Assembly (NCBI RefSeq): GCF_000016345.1 | Contig: NC_009379.1 | Location: 682,001-746,000, forward strand | Direction: 5' to 3' | DNA from: Polynucleobacter asymbioticus QLW-P1DMWA-1 | GTDB lineage: Bacteria; Pseudomonadota; Gammaproteobacteria; Burkholderiales; Burkholderiaceae | DNA length: 64,000 nucleotides | Shown: piece after piece, positions 1 through 15,495 of the stretch | How the letters are laid out: each line of letters begins with the position of its first letter | Numbering within the stretch: the stretch's first letter is position 1 | Notes under the pieces: generated by a model | Database searches by the model: none | Told to the model about the DNA's origin: nothing | What the model saw: only the letters and a program-made list of their open reading frames with translations | Program-made: the position numbers and the translations under genes

Positions 1-33
1 AGCAAACCACCAAATTCAAGTCTTTTTGCTGTC

Positions 34-1653
34 CTAAGCTCTAAATTGAGAGGTGATGGGGTAGCGCCAGTCTCGGCCAAAGGCGCGAGTCGTCACGCGT
101 ACTCCTGGAGGCGCTTGGCGACGCTTGTACTCATTAAGTTTGATCAGGCGAGTCACCTTCTCAACACTCTCGGCATCAAATCCAGCGGCAATCATTTCCT
201 CGATAGATTGATTTTGTTCCATATAGCGTTCAACAATGCCATCTAATACCTCATAGGACGGCAAGCTATCTTGATCGGTTTGATCGGGGCGCAATTCAGC
301 GGAAGGGGCACGCGTCAAAATACGTTCAGGAATTACTGGTTTAATACTATTGCGATAGGCGCAAAGACGATACACCAGTGTTTTAGCAATATCTTTAATG
401 ACCGCAAATCCGCCAGCCATATCGCCATATAAAGTGCAGTAACCCACGGCCATTTCACTCTTGTTTCCGGTGGTTAAAACCAATCGACCAGTTTTATTGG
501 ATAGCGCCATGAGCATCGTTCCACGCACGCGTGCTTGTATATTTTCTTCTGTGGCATCAACCTTCATGCCTTTAAATTGTTCTGCCAATGATTGTTCTAA
601 TGCGTCTACTGGACCGCTAATGGGAATCTCATCATATCGAACGCCAAGGTTGTCAGCTAATTCGCGTGCATCGATCCAAGAGATGTCAGCCGTATAGCGT
701 GATGCCATCATCACGGCGCGAACCTTGTCGGCGCCTAGGGCATCTACTGCAACGGCAAGCACCAATGCTGAATCCACCCCGCCAGAGAGGCCAATAATGA
801 CCCCTGGAAAGCGATTTTTGGTGACGTAATCCCTTACACCTAGCACTAGAGCTTGATAAGCCTGTGCCTCAACGCTTTGGGGTAGAGCAATTACCCCTTT
901 TTTTAGCTGTCCAGCACTGCTGACTTCTACATACCCTAGAGCGGTTTCAAATTGGGGTAGAGCCATGACAACTTCGCCTGTGGCATTGAGTGCAAATGAG
1001 CCACCATCAAAGACCAATTCATCTTGACCACCCACTGAATTGACATATACCAAAGGCATGTGAGTTTTATGAATATGGCTTCGCAATACGTCAATACGCA
1101 GCGCTTCTTTTTTCAGGTGGTAGGGTGAGGCATTTGGTACTAAGAGTATTTGCGCACCAGCGGCGTGTGATTGTTTTGCTGGCCCTGGGTGCCACGCATC
1201 TTCACATAAGATTAATCCGTAGTGAATGCCCGCGCATTCAAATACACACGCTCGATTTCCTGGGACAAAGTAACGCACCTCATCAAATACTTCGTGATTA
1301 GGTAATTCTTGTTTGGCGTAACCGGCAATGACTTTGCCGTTACGTAAAACCGATGCATAGTTTTGCAGTCCTGCATCTGTTTGTTTTGGGTGACCCACGA
1401 TGACGGTGAGATCTGGATAAGCAGTGAGTTCCTGCATGAGCAAATCAAGCTCACGCTCAGACGCCTGAATGAAAGCAGGGCGCAAGAGTAAGTCTTCTGG
1501 AGGGTAGCCAGTGAGCGATAGCTCTGGCGTTACTACGAGTTTGGCGCCTTGTTTAAAGGCATCCTGAGAGGCTTTCAGAATGAGCTGCGCGTTCCCACCC
1601 AAATCACCTAATAAGGGATTTATTTGGGCTAGGGCAATTTTTTGCGCGCTCAC
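34..1653 (-). CDS. nadE: Glutamine-dependent NAD+ synthetase
   Basis: Catalyses the last step of NAD synthesis, amidating deamido-NAD with ATP and ammonia released from glutamine. The 539-residue protein has the two-domain layout of the glutamine-dependent type. An N-terminal nitrilase-like glutaminase carries the likely triad Glu44, Lys115 and Cys151 (in LILCEDAW). A C-terminal synthetase carries the ATP-pyrophosphatase P-loop SGGVDS at 291-296. The start is a GTG at 1653; an in-frame TAA lies two codons upstream, so no earlier start is possible, and the GGAG upstream touches the start codon, which is unusually close. It is followed at its 3' end only by the window edge. ppa lies 37 bp upstream on the same strand. 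Confidence 0.95.
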   Translation of the reverse strand: MSAQKIALAQINPLLGDLGGNAQLILKASQDAFKQGAKLVVTPELSLTGYPPEDLLLRPAFIQASERELDLLMQELTAYPDLTVIVGHPKQTDAGLQNYASVLRNGKVIAGYAKQELPNHEVFDEVRYFVPGNRACVFECAGIHYGLILCEDAWHPGPAKQSHAAGAQILLVPNASPYHLKKEALRIDVLRSHIHKTHMPLVYVNSVGGQDELVFDGGSFALNATGEVVMALPQFETALGYVEVSSAGQLKKGVIALPQSVEAQAYQALVLGVRDYVTKNRFPGVIIGLSGGVDSALVLAVAVDALGADKVRAVMMASRYTADISWIDARELADNLGVRYDEIPISGPVDALEQSLAEQFKGMKVDATEENIQARVRGTMLMALSNKTGRLVLTTGNKSEMAVGYCTLYGDMAGGFAVIKDIAKTLVYRLCAYRNSIKPVIPERILTRAPSAELRPDQTDQDSLPSYEVLDGIVERYMEQNQSIEEMIAAGFDAESVEKVTRLIKLNEYKRRQAPPGVRVTTRAFGRDWRYPITSQFRA

Positions 1654-1690
1654 TCCGATTTATAGGCCGTTAGTTATTGCTGAATAAGAA

Positions 1691-2227
1691 TTAAGCGTTT
1701 TCTTTGTTGTAGCGCTCAATGCCTTCCAAAATTTCTTTATGGGCATCAGCAACACCACCCCAACCTTTAACTTTTACCCACTTACCTTTTTCGAGGTCTT
1801 TGTAGTGCTCGAAGAAGTGTTGGATTTGGTTTAAGCGTAATGGATTGATGTCTTCTGGTTTTTGCCAGTGAGTGTAGATTGGCAAAATCTTATCTTCTGG
1901 TACAGCTAACAACTTAGCGTCTTGACCAGCTTCATCTTCCATTTGCAAGATACCGATTGCACGGCAACTAACAACAACGCCAGGAATGAGTGGGAATGGA
2001 GTAATGACGAGAACGTCAACGGGATCGCCATCACCAGCGATAGTTTTATTGATGTAGCCATAGTTACATGGGTAATGCATTGCAGTGCCCATAAAACGGT
2101 CAACGAAAATAGCGCCACTCTCTTTATCAACTTCATACTTAATTGGATCCGCATTCATTGGGATTTCAATAATGACGTTGAAGCTTTCAGGGATCTTTTT
2201 ACCTGGCTTTACCTTGTCGAGACTCAT
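1691..2227 (-). CDS. ppa: Soluble inorganic pyrophosphatase (family I)
   Basis: Hydrolyses pyrophosphate to two phosphates in the cytoplasm, pulling biosynthetic reactions forward. The 178-residue length is normal for bacterial family I enzymes. The metal-binding signature appears as [11 protein letters not shown] near the middle, and the N-terminal [19 protein letters not shown] strand is typical. It is transcribed toward nadE and lies back to back with the membrane pyrophosphatase hppA across a 172-bp gap, so both pyrophosphate-consuming enzymes share one divergent promoter region. Confidence 0.96.
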   Translation of the reverse strand: MSLDKVKPGKKIPESFNVIIEIPMNADPIKYEVDKESGAIFVDRFMGTAMHYPCNYGYINKTIAGDGDPVDVLVITPFPLIPGVVVSCRAIGILQMEDEAGQDAKLLAVPEDKILPIYTHWQKPEDINPLRLNQIQHFFEHYKDLEKGKWVKVKGWGGVADAHKEILEGIERYNKENA

Positions 2228-2399
2228 ACATACTCCGAATAGTGATTAGTAAATACCCTGATCTTAGCAAAGAGGGGCACGGGCGATTCTGTTACATACT
2301 GGTACTGCTTAAAGACACTAGTTTAAAGCTTTCGGAAACCTGGTAGACATAGGCGCAAGTTATACAAAACAATAAAGATCAACTTTAGGGAGTTCAAGC

Positions 2400-4460
2400 A
2401 TGAGTAATGTCACTTTAGGCTTGTATTTTGCCTTGGCTTGCGGTGTCCTGGCCGTAGTTTACGGTTTTGTGATGCGCAGCTGGATTCTGAAGCAGAGTAC
2501 TGGTAACGCCAAGATGCAAGAAATTGCGGAGGCAATTCAGCTGGGAGCCTCAGCGTATTTATCGCGTCAATATAAAACGATTGCCGTAGTAGGGATTGTC
2601 CTGACTATTTTAATGGCGCTCTTTTTGGATCTTGCCACTGCAATTGGATTTGTAGTTGGTGCAGTTCTATCTGGTGCCTGTGGATTTATCGGTATGAATG
2701 TTTCTGTGCGGGCAAACGTACGGACTGCCGAAGCTGCCACTAAAGGGATGAACGAAGCACTGAATGTTGCCTTTAAAGGTGGCGCTATTACCGGCATGCT
2801 CGTAGTGGGTTTAGGCTTACTTGGAGTAGGCCTCTTCTTTATGTTCCTGGTATCTATCGGTGCAGGACAAGATTTGGCTTCCGTACTGCATCCCCTAATT
2901 GGTCTTGCGTTTGGCTCTTCCCTAATTTCGATCTTTGCTCGTTTGGGTGGCGGCATCTTTACCAAGGGTGCTGACGTTGGTGCTGACTTAGTGGGTAAGG
3001 TTGAAGCAGGTATTCCAGAAGATGATCCACGTAATCCAGCGGTGATTGCCGATAACGTCGGTGATAACGTTGGCGATTGCGCAGGTATGGCAGCTGACTT
3101 GTTTGAAACTTATGCTGTTACGTTGATTGCAACGATGGTGCTAGGCTCACTCATGGTGAGTGGTGCGCCAGTAGCTGCCATTATTTATCCGCTGGTTTTA
3201 GGTGGCGTTTCTATCATTGCCTCCATCATTGGCTGTTCCTTTGTGAAGGCAACACCTGGCATGAAAAATGTAATGCCTGCTTTGTATAAAGGTTTGATCA
3301 TCGCTGGCACTTTGTCACTGATTGCATTCTATTTTGTGACCAATTTCATCATGCCGGATGATGCCCTCGGAATTCCGGGAAGTCAGTGGCGCTTATTTGG
3401 ATCTACTGTTGTTGGCCTCTTGCTCACTGCTGGTTTGGTGTGGATTACTGAGTACTACACAGGCACTCAGTTCAAGCCAGTGCAGCATATTGCTGAGGCA
3501 TCTACCAAAGGTCATGGTACCAATATTATTGCGGGCCTAGGTATCTCGATGAAGTCCACTGCTTATCCAGTGCTCTTCGTATGTGCTGCAATTTATGCTG
3601 CATATTGGCTCGCTGGTTTGTACGGTATTGCGATTGCCGCTACTGCAATGTTATCGATGGCCGGTATTGTGGTTGCACTAGATGCCTATGGACCGATTAC
3701 CGATAACGCTGGCGGTATTGCAGAAATGGCAGGCTTGCCACAAGCAGTGCGCGACATTACTGATCCATTAGATGCGGTGGGTAACACCACTAAGGCAGTG
3801 ACAAAGGGATATGCGATTGGATCTGCGGGCCTAGCATCACTCGTGCTGTTTGCTGATTACACCCATGCCCTAGAAAGCATTGGTCAGCAAGTCTCCTTTG
3901 ACTTATCTAACCATATGGTCATCATTGGCCTATTTATTGGCGGCATGATTCCTTACTTGTTTGGTGCCATGGCAATGGAAGCAGTTGGTCGTTGTGCTGG
4001 TGCGGTAGTGGAAGAAGTACGTCGTCAGTTCCGCGATATTCCAGGAATCATGGAGGGCACCGCAAAGCCTGAATACGGTAAGGCAGTAGACATGCTGACT
4101 TCAGCAGCAATTAAAGAGATGATTGTTCCTTCACTCTTGCCAGTGATTGCGCCGATTGTGGTCGGTCTCTTGCTTGGACCTGCAGCATTAGGTGGCTTAC
4201 TCATGGGTACGATCGTCACTGGTTTATTTGTTGCGATTTCCATGTGTACCGGTGGTGGCGCTTGGGATAATGCGAAGAAATACATTGAAGAAGGTCACTT
4301 TGGTGGCAAAGGTTCTGAAGCCCATAAAGCTGCAGTGACTGGTGATACCGTAGGTGACCCTTACAAAGATACTGCTGGTCCTGCAGTAAACCCACTCATC
4401 AAAATCATCAACATCGTGGCATTGCTCATCGTGCCTCTCTTGCCAGTGATCTCACGCTAA
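2400..4460 (+). CDS. hppA: Membrane H+-translocating pyrophosphatase
   Basis: Inner-membrane pump coupling pyrophosphate hydrolysis to proton export. It has 686 residues, many hydrophobic helices, and the acidic catalytic region ([20 protein letters not shown], then further DNVGD motifs, about residues 202-230). Lys465 in the sequence [10 protein letters not shown] occupies the position at which K+-independent members carry Lys and K+-dependent members carry Ala, so a K+-independent proton pump is predicted; that subtype call is family knowledge applied to one residue. An AGGGAG ribosome-binding site lies just upstream of the ATG. A strong terminator follows at 4506-4533. Confidence 0.95.
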   Translation: MSNVTLGLYFALACGVLAVVYGFVMRSWILKQSTGNAKMQEIAEAIQLGASAYLSRQYKTIAVVGIVLTILMALFLDLATAIGFVVGAVLSGACGFIGMNVSVRANVRTAEAATKGMNEALNVAFKGGAITGMLVVGLGLLGVGLFFMFLVSIGAGQDLASVLHPLIGLAFGSSLISIFARLGGGIFTKGADVGADLVGKVEAGIPEDDPRNPAVIADNVGDNVGDCAGMAADLFETYAVTLIATMVLGSLMVSGAPVAAIIYPLVLGGVSIIASIIGCSFVKATPGMKNVMPALYKGLIIAGTLSLIAFYFVTNFIMPDDALGIPGSQWRLFGSTVVGLLLTAGLVWITEYYTGTQFKPVQHIAEASTKGHGTNIIAGLGISMKSTAYPVLFVCAAIYAAYWLAGLYGIAIAATAMLSMAGIVVALDAYGPITDNAGGIAEMAGLPQAVRDITDPLDAVGNTTKAVTKGYAIGSAGLASLVLFADYTHALESIGQQVSFDLSNHMVIIGLFIGGMIPYLFGAMAMEAVGRCAGAVVEEVRRQFRDIPGIMEGTAKPEYGKAVDMLTSAAIKEMIVPSLLPVIAPIVVGLLLGPAALGGLLMGTIVTGLFVAISMCTGGGAWDNAKKYIEEGHFGGKGSEAHKAAVTGDTVGDPYKDTAGPAVNPLIKIINIVALLIVPLLPVISR

Positions 4461-4505
4461 GCAGCACAAGAAAAAATATGCAGTAGTCATAAGACGGCAG
4501 TAAAG

Positions 4506-4533
4506 AAAAACGCCTAGCAATGCTAGGCGTTTT
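4506..4533 (+). terminator. Rho-independent terminator after hppA
   Basis: An 11-bp perfect stem (AACGCCTAGCA pairing with TGCTAGGCGTT, one-base centre) is flanked by A5 and T4 runs. It can act in either direction. It is almost identical to the terminator at 5496-5525 on the other side of the vapBC pair. Confidence 0.85.
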
Positions 4534-4847
4534 GCATTGTTATCGCCATTTCGATAATCTGGTCATTGGTTTAATTATTATTTAACTTATGGAAAAATTT
4601 AAGTTAATTTGAGTACGCGTAAACGTAACAAACTCTGAAACTTTTCCAAGCGACTTTATCGACATAGAGGCATTAAATCTGGTATCAAAGATGCAAATCT
4701 TGGCGCATGAACTGGAAGATGATCTGGGGTGTGAATGCTAAATAAAAGTGCGGTAAAGCCCAATAGGGGCTCAGTCTCCCATGTAAAGGGATTGAAATAA
4801 GATTAAGTGCGCTATACAATTGCTATATACGTATGGAGGGTTAAATA
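4534..4847. other. Intergenic region upstream of vapB with possible ORF remnant
   Basis: About 310 bases with no convincing gene. An open frame at 4613-4741 (+) ends in a protein-like acidic stretch (MQILAHELEDDLGCEC from an internal ATG at 4690), but it lacks a ribosome-binding site and an adequate start, so at best it is a remnant. Just before vapB the direct repeat GCTATA occurs twice and an 8-bp palindrome ATACGTAT precedes a GGAGGG ribosome-binding site. These are candidate promoter/operator elements for the toxin-antitoxin pair. Confidence 0.4.
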
Positions 4848-5081
4848 ATGGCTATCTCAACAGTGTTCACCAATAACCGAACTCAGGCAGTGAGATTGCC
4901 TGCAGAAATGCGATTGCCTGAGAATGTACGCAAGGTTAACGTACGATCAAAAGGCCGTGAGCGCATCATTGCCCCTATAGAAAATATGTGGGACAACTTC
5001 TTCTTGGGTGAAGCGGGTGTAAGTGACGACTTTATGAATGAAAGAGGCTCTCAGGAGCAAGGTGATAGAGAGTCCCTTTAA
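4848..5081 (+). CDS. vapB: VapB-type antitoxin
   Basis: Predicted DNA-binding antitoxin that neutralises the following PIN-domain RNase and represses the operon. The 77-residue protein starts with a short AbrB/SpoVT-like segment (MAISTVFTNNRTQAVRLPAE) and ends with the VapB-like tail containing WDNFF and VSDDFMNERG, the part that usually wraps the toxin. A GGAGGG ribosome-binding site precedes the ATG. Its TAA overlaps the toxin ATG by one base (TAATG), indicating translational coupling. Confidence 0.88.
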   Translation: MAISTVFTNNRTQAVRLPAEMRLPENVRKVNVRSKGRERIIAPIENMWDNFFLGEAGVSDDFMNERGSQEQGDRESL

Positions 5082-5479
5082 TGCTGAAGTACTTATTGGA
5101 CACAAATATTGTTATTTATGTCATAAAGCGAAAACCGCTAGAGGTGCTTAAAGTTTTCAACAAAAATGCTAATCGTATGGCTATATCAGCAATTACATTG
5201 GCAGAGCTAATTTATGGCGCCGAAAAAAGTAAGCAAGTAGAAAAAAATCTTAATGTTATTGAAGACTTCATCAGCCATTTAGAGGTTTTACCGTATGACA
5301 TTACCGCAACTCAGCATTACGGGCAAATTAAGGCTTTTTTAGAGCACTCAGGCAAGCCTATTGGAGTGAATGATATTCATATTGCAGCTCACGCCAGAAG
5401 TCATGGCTTAACTTTGGTGACTAACAATATGTCTGAGTTTAAGAGGGTCCCAAACCTTGCCCTTGAAAACTGGGTTTAA
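5081..5479 (+). CDS. vapC: VapC-type PIN-domain ribonuclease toxin
   Basis: Predicted Mg-dependent endoribonuclease toxin, probably cutting tRNA or rRNA as known VapCs do. In 132 residues it shows the PIN-domain acidic residues: Asp7 in LLDTNIVIYVIK, Glu in ITLAELIYGAEKS, and Asp in GVNDIHIAAHARSHGLTLVT followed by the terminal TNN motif. It is coupled to vapB by a one-base stop/start overlap and is convergent with trxB across a bidirectional terminator. Confidence 0.92.
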   Translation: MLKYLLDTNIVIYVIKRKPLEVLKVFNKNANRMAISAITLAELIYGAEKSKQVEKNLNVIEDFISHLEVLPYDITATQHYGQIKAFLEHSGKPIGVNDIHIAAHARSHGLTLVTNNMSEFKRVPNLALENWV

Positions 5480-5495
5480 GCGTAACCGCTAAAAC

Positions 5496-5525
5496 AAAAA
5501 CGCCTAGCATTGCTAGGCGTTTTTT
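5496..5525. terminator. Bidirectional terminator between vapC and trxB
   Basis: Perfect 11-bp stem with A-rich and T-rich flanks, placed between two convergent genes. Its stem is the exact reverse complement of the one at 4506-4533. Confidence 0.88.
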
Positions 5526-5546
5526 ATTGCAAGTAACCTAGAGAAA

Positions 5547-8855
<3,309 letters not shown>

Positions 8856-8864
8856 GGCAATACT

Positions 8865-11323
<2,459 letters not shown>

Positions 11324-11324
<1 letters not shown>

Positions 11325-11569
11325 TAGTAGCGTGCCTCTGAGCGAACTTCATCCATCACTGATTTACCCATCTTCAACGTAGCTCTAAATGCTCTAAGAT
11401 CTGCTGCAATTGCTTTGCGATCTAATTTTTGCGGTCTAATAATTAGTGAGCCATCCTTCGATAGGGTTGCTTCAACCTTATCCCCATCCTTTAGTTGGAT
11501 TTCTTTGATGAATGCAGCGGGAATGCGAAGCGCTAGGCTATTGCCCCATTTTGAAATTTGAATATTCAT
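11324..11569 (-). CDS. AbrB/MazE-type antitoxin
   Basis: An 81-residue antitoxin with a swapped-hairpin AbrB fold at the N-terminus (MNIQISKWGNSLALRIPAAF, then KDGDKVEATLSKDGSLIIRP) and a C-terminal basic/helical tail (about residues 50-81) likely to bind the PIN toxin. The ATG at 11569 lies 9 bases from a perfect 44-bp palindrome. The AAAGAGG ribosome-binding site overlaps the edge of that palindrome, so repressor binding or RNA folding could control translation. Confidence 0.88.
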
Positions 11570-11577
11570 GCTCTAAC

Positions 11578-11621
11578 CTCTTTAAAATAGATATACATAT
11601 ATGTATATCTATTTTAAAGAG
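11578..11621. promoter_or_regulatory. Perfect 44-bp palindrome, likely toxin-antitoxin operator
   Basis: Every base from 11578 to 11599 pairs with its mirror from 11621 to 11600; symmetry stops at 11577/11622. The core is AGATATACATATATGTATAT and the outer parts are CTCTTTAAAATAG and its complement. It lies immediately upstream of the antitoxin start and contains most of its ribosome-binding site. AbrB/MazE antitoxins typically bind palindromes at their own promoters, so an autoregulatory operator is the natural reading. Confidence 0.75.
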
Positions 11622-11705
11622 ACGTATCTCTTATTACCAGCCATTTTTAAGTCAATATCAGCTGTATGGCTTTATATATCGCTAGCTATAATGAATTCTC
11701 GGTTC

Positions 11706-11795
<90 letters not shown>

Positions 11796-11836
11796 ACTAG
11801 ACTCTATATTTGTACCGATAAAGAGATTATTGAATG

Positions 11837-11862
11837 AGCCCCGCATGACGTGGGGCTTTTTA
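11837..11862 (+). terminator. Terminator after tRNA-Ser
   Basis: Stem AGCCCCGC / GTGGGGCT (one G-U pair) with loop ATGA followed by a T run. Confidence 0.75.
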
Positions 11863-11916
11863 TTTATACGTAGTTTGTATTGCGTGAGTATTTAATAAAA
11901 TAAGGGAGCGTTACTG

Positions 11917-13755
11917 TTGCAATCGAGCCACCAAGTACTTCATGATGTTTTTGGCTTTGATCAATTTCGCGGTGCTCAAGAGTCTATTGTTGAGCATGTA
12001 GTTGCGGGCGGCGATGCTTTGGTCCTCATGCCGACTGGTGCCGGTAAGTCCCTGTGCTATCAAATTCCTTCGCTTATTCGGCGCGGAGTGGGGGTGGTGG
12101 TTTCACCCTTAATTGCACTGATGCAGGACCAAGTCGATGCGTTAACCCAGTTGGACGTGAAAGCTTCATTTCTGAACTCTAGTCTGGATGCAGCTACAGC
12201 TCAAAAAGTGACCAGTCAGTTGCTGGCTGGAGATCTTGACTTAATTTATGTGGCACCTGAACGTCTTATGAATCCAGGCTTTCTATCAATACTCGATAGA
12301 CTCAACGAGGGTCCTGGAATAGCATTATTCGCGATTGATGAGGCGCACTGTGTTTCTCAATGGGGACATGATTTCCGGCCTGAGTATCGTCAGTTAACGG
12401 TGTTACATGAGCGCTTTCCTGCCGTCCCTCGTATTGCTTTAACTGCCACCGCCGATGCACCCACAAGGGCAGAAATTGTTGAACGACTCTCCTTGGAATC
12501 TGCACATCAATTTGTATCAAGTTTTGATCGTCCAAACATTCGCTATCGGGTCTTGCAAAAGCAGAACGCCAAGCAGCAACTTGAACATTTTTTAGATGCA
12601 GAACATCCCAATGATTCTGGAATCATTTACTGCTTATCGCGCCGTAGCGTTGAAGATACTGCGCAATGGTTGCAAGATAGGGGCTGGGATGCCATGCCGT
12701 ATCACGCAGGATTAAGCCAGGAAGTGCGTAGCGCTAATCAAAAGCGCTTTTTACGAGAAGAAGGCGTCATTATGGTTGCCACGGTGGCCTTTGGCATGGG
12801 CATTGATAAACCTAACGTCCGATTTGTCGCGCATCTCGATCTCCCTAAAAGTATGGAGGGCTATTACCAAGAAACTGGCCGGGCTGGCCGTGATGGTTTG
12901 CCAGCCAATGCTTGGATGGTTTATGGATTGGGTGATGTAGTCAGTTTGCGTCAAATGGTCGATTCGGGAGAGGCTTCGGAAGATCGTAAACGGGTAGAGC
13001 GCCAAAAGCTCAATGCTTTATTAGGATTTTGTGAGTCTACTGACTGTCGTCATCAAGGTATCTTGCGCTATTTTGGCGAGGCGCACCCAGGTAATTGCGG
13101 CAACTGCGATAACTGTTTGGAGCCGGTGGAAACCTGGAATGCCACACACGAAGTCCAAAAGGCTTTGTCGTGTGTTTATCGCACGGGACAGCGTTTTGGT
13201 GTGACCCATTTGATAGATGTGCTCCTTGGAAAAGTGACTCCGAGAGTGAAGCAATATTTTCATGATCAGGTAAGTACCTTTGGGATTGGTTCAGAGCTTA
13301 ATCAGTCCCAATGGAATAGCGTCTTTCGTCAATTAGTGGCTGGTGGATATTTGGAGGCGGACATCGCTCTCTATGGCGGCCTTAAATTAGTTGATGCCAT
13401 TGCGCTTCCAGTACTTCGTGGTGAGCAAGAGGTGTGCTTGCGCAAAGAGGCTGCTTATTCCAAAAGCAAGGTTGCTAAATCAGGGGCTAGCAAGCGCTCT
13501 ACGCACCCATTTACCAATATTGCAGATGAAAACCTTTGGGAAGCCCTTAAAGCCAAACGTACCGAGCTAGCACGCCAACAGGGTGTACCCCCTTATCTGA
13601 TTTTTCATGACAGTACTTTGCAAGAAATGGTCAAAAGTTCGCCAATCACCTTAGATCAATTTAGTCGAATTGGTGGGGTAGGGCAGGCAAAACTAGAGCG
13701 GTATGGGACACACTTTATTAAGGTTGTAGAGGCGACCCTTAAGAGTGACGGCTAA
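11917..13755 (+). CDS. recQ: ATP-dependent DNA helicase RecQ
   Basis: 3'-5' DNA helicase of the RecF recombination pathway. In 612 residues: helicase core with Walker A MPTGAGKS (about 38-45) and DEAH box at 141-144 followed by the aromatic-rich loop [14 protein letters not shown]; motif [12 protein letters not shown]; a RecQ zinc site (CESTDCRHQ ... GNCGNCDNC); winged helix; and a C-terminal HRDC domain (from about 525). The TTG start at 11917 is preceded by AAGGGAG and matches the usual N-terminus ([15 protein letters not shown]). Confidence 0.95.
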   Translation: MQSSHQVLHDVFGFDQFRGAQESIVEHVVAGGDALVLMPTGAGKSLCYQIPSLIRRGVGVVVSPLIALMQDQVDALTQLDVKASFLNSSLDAATAQKVTSQLLAGDLDLIYVAPERLMNPGFLSILDRLNEGPGIALFAIDEAHCVSQWGHDFRPEYRQLTVLHERFPAVPRIALTATADAPTRAEIVERLSLESAHQFVSSFDRPNIRYRVLQKQNAKQQLEHFLDAEHPNDSGIIYCLSRRSVEDTAQWLQDRGWDAMPYHAGLSQEVRSANQKRFLREEGVIMVATVAFGMGIDKPNVRFVAHLDLPKSMEGYYQETGRAGRDGLPANAWMVYGLGDVVSLRQMVDSGEASEDRKRVERQKLNALLGFCESTDCRHQGILRYFGEAHPGNCGNCDNCLEPVETWNATHEVQKALSCVYRTGQRFGVTHLIDVLLGKVTPRVKQYFHDQVSTFGIGSELNQSQWNSVFRQLVAGGYLEADIALYGGLKLVDAIALPVLRGEQEVCLRKEAAYSKSKVAKSGASKRSTHPFTNIADENLWEALKAKRTELARQQGVPPYLIFHDSTLQEMVKSSPITLDQFSRIGGVGQAKLERYGTHFIKVVEATLKSDG

Positions 13756-13948
13756 ATCCCTCTCTTAGCTAGGTTGGTCAGTAATATAAGGGTTTAAAAA
13801 TGCTGTGAAATAAAACCCAAATAACACCTCATATTCTTGCTTAATTTCTATTAAATTATGTATATTATAAGTGCCTTACATAGTCAGACTTTCTATCTAT
13901 TTCCGTCAATTAGAAAATCTATAAATTAAAAATCAACATTAATAAATT
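13756..13948. other. AT-rich gap upstream of the amidohydrolase
   Basis: About 190 bases with no gene; markedly richer in A and T than the flanking coding DNA. No clear terminator for recQ was seen. It probably holds the promoter of the downstream amidohydrolase. Confidence 0.4.
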
Positions 13949-15283
13949 ATGAAAACTATTGTTCAGGGTTTCCTGGTTTCAAGTGCGCTATTTAGTGGGG
14001 CATATTCCTTTGCGCAGCCCGCTTCACAAGCGACTGCTACGTTGTATGAAAATGTTCGTGTTTTTGACGGCACTTCAGAAAAGCTAACGCCCCCTACTAA
14101 TGTTTTGGTTGTAAATAATCTCATCAAAACTATTTCAGCTAAGCCAATTCAAGTACCAACTGGCACAACAGCTACAGTCATTTCTGGTGGCGGCCGTACA
14201 TTGATGCCGGGTTTAAGTGATGCTCATACCCATATTTGGCTGACTGCTACGATGGATGAAATTCTTAAAGGCGACGTAAAACAACTGAATGCCATTGCTT
14301 ATCAAACTGCCAAAGAAATGTTGTTAAATGGTTGGACTACTGTACGGGATATGGCAGGTCCAGTATTTCAATTGAAGAGCGACATCGATGCAGGGAAAGT
14401 TTTGGGTCCACGGATTTATCCAAGCGGCACCATGATTAGCCAAACATCGGGGCACGGTGATTTTAGTTTTCCTGAAGAGCTCCCGCGTAGCTTTGGTGGC
14501 GGTTTATCGATTGGCGAGAAGCTGCGAATTTCATCTGTTGTAGATGGACGCGCTCAAGTACTGACCGCCGTTAGATTTAATTTACGCAATGGTGCGTCCC
14601 AAATTAAATTAGCCACTAGCGGCGGCGTCTCTTCAGCTGATGACACGCCAACTGTACAAGAATTTACTTCGGACGAAATTAAGGCAGCAGTAGAGGCAGC
14701 GTCTGATTTTGGAACTTATGTCTCCGTTCATGCATACAACACAGCTTCAATTCGCCGTTCGGTTGATGCTGGCGTTAAGGTGATTGAGCATGGTCAGTTA
14801 CTTGATGAGCCAACCGTGAAGTATCTTAAGAACAAAGACGTATGGTTGAGTACCCAAAACTTTGAAGAGTTTCATCCTCCATACACTCCATTTCAGATCT
14901 ACAAAGAACACCAGGTTGTAATGGGTGAAAACAACGTATTCAAATGGGCGTTGCAAAACAATGTTAAGTTAGCTTGGGGTACAGATTTCTTCTTTCAGCC
15001 TGATGGAGTAGTTCAGAACATCCAGTTAGCCAAAATGACTAAATGGATGACTCCAGCCCAAGCCCTCAAAATGGTAACTCATGACAATGCGCAATTGTTT
15101 GCCTTATCTGGGCCTCGCAATCCCTATACAGCAGGTAAATTGGGCGTAGTCAAAGAGGGGGCTTATGCTGATTTACTCTTGGTTGATGGCGATCCAACTC
15201 AAAACCTGGATATCGTTGCAGATCCTGCTAAAAACTTCCGCGTCATTATGAAAGACGGAAAGATTTACAAAAATACTTTGTAA
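13949..15283 (+). CDS. Secreted metal-dependent amidohydrolase
   Basis: Imidazolonepropionase-like amidohydrolase of 444 residues with a signal peptide (about 1-22, ending SFA), hence probably periplasmic. Metal-site motifs are present: SDAHTHIW (HxH), Lys in SQIKLATSGG, His in YVSVHAYN, His in VIEHGQLL and Asp in AWGTDFFF. The C-terminal AYADLLLVDGDPTQN motif is typical of the group, which includes prolidase-like and Xaa-Arg dipeptidases. The substrate cannot be told from sequence. A terminator follows. Confidence 0.88.
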   Translation: MKTIVQGFLVSSALFSGAYSFAQPASQATATLYENVRVFDGTSEKLTPPTNVLVVNNLIKTISAKPIQVPTGTTATVISGGGRTLMPGLSDAHTHIWLTATMDEILKGDVKQLNAIAYQTAKEMLLNGWTTVRDMAGPVFQLKSDIDAGKVLGPRIYPSGTMISQTSGHGDFSFPEELPRSFGGGLSIGEKLRISSVVDGRAQVLTAVRFNLRNGASQIKLATSGGVSSADDTPTVQEFTSDEIKAAVEAASDFGTYVSVHAYNTASIRRSVDAGVKVIEHGQLLDEPTVKYLKNKDVWLSTQNFEEFHPPYTPFQIYKEHQVVMGENNVFKWALQNNVKLAWGTDFFFQPDGVVQNIQLAKMTKWMTPAQALKMVTHDNAQLFALSGPRNPYTAGKLGVVKEGAYADLLLVDGDPTQNLDIVADPAKNFRVIMKDGKIYKNTL

Positions 15284-15310
15284 TTTTAAGTGGCTCATTA
15301 AGCTCTTAAG

Positions 15311-15332
15311 AACCAGCTTCGGCTGGTTTTTT
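15311..15332 (+). terminator. Terminator after the amidohydrolase
   Basis: AACCAGC-TTCG-GCTGGTT stem with UUCG tetraloop, then a T run. Confidence 0.88.
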
Positions 15333-15495
15333 GTTGCTCTTGATTAATGCAGTGCCTTACTTTTGGGCATTATGGGGCCATCTAGGTATTTATGATTAGC
15401 GGCACGTCAATGCCTTTGTCTCATTATTGGTGTATAAATTTACTGGTATTACCGATATCTATTAGTTCATCAAAATCATAACCAAAGGAATTTCT

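Noticed and set aside
2567..2965. 132-codon open frame antisense to hppA
   Set aside because: Antisense shadow caused by codon bias of hppA; Pro/Thr/Lys-rich with no family likeness.
4613..4741. Open frame in the hppA-vapB gap
   Set aside because: Protein-like at its end but without a proper start codon or ribosome-binding site; at most a remnant.
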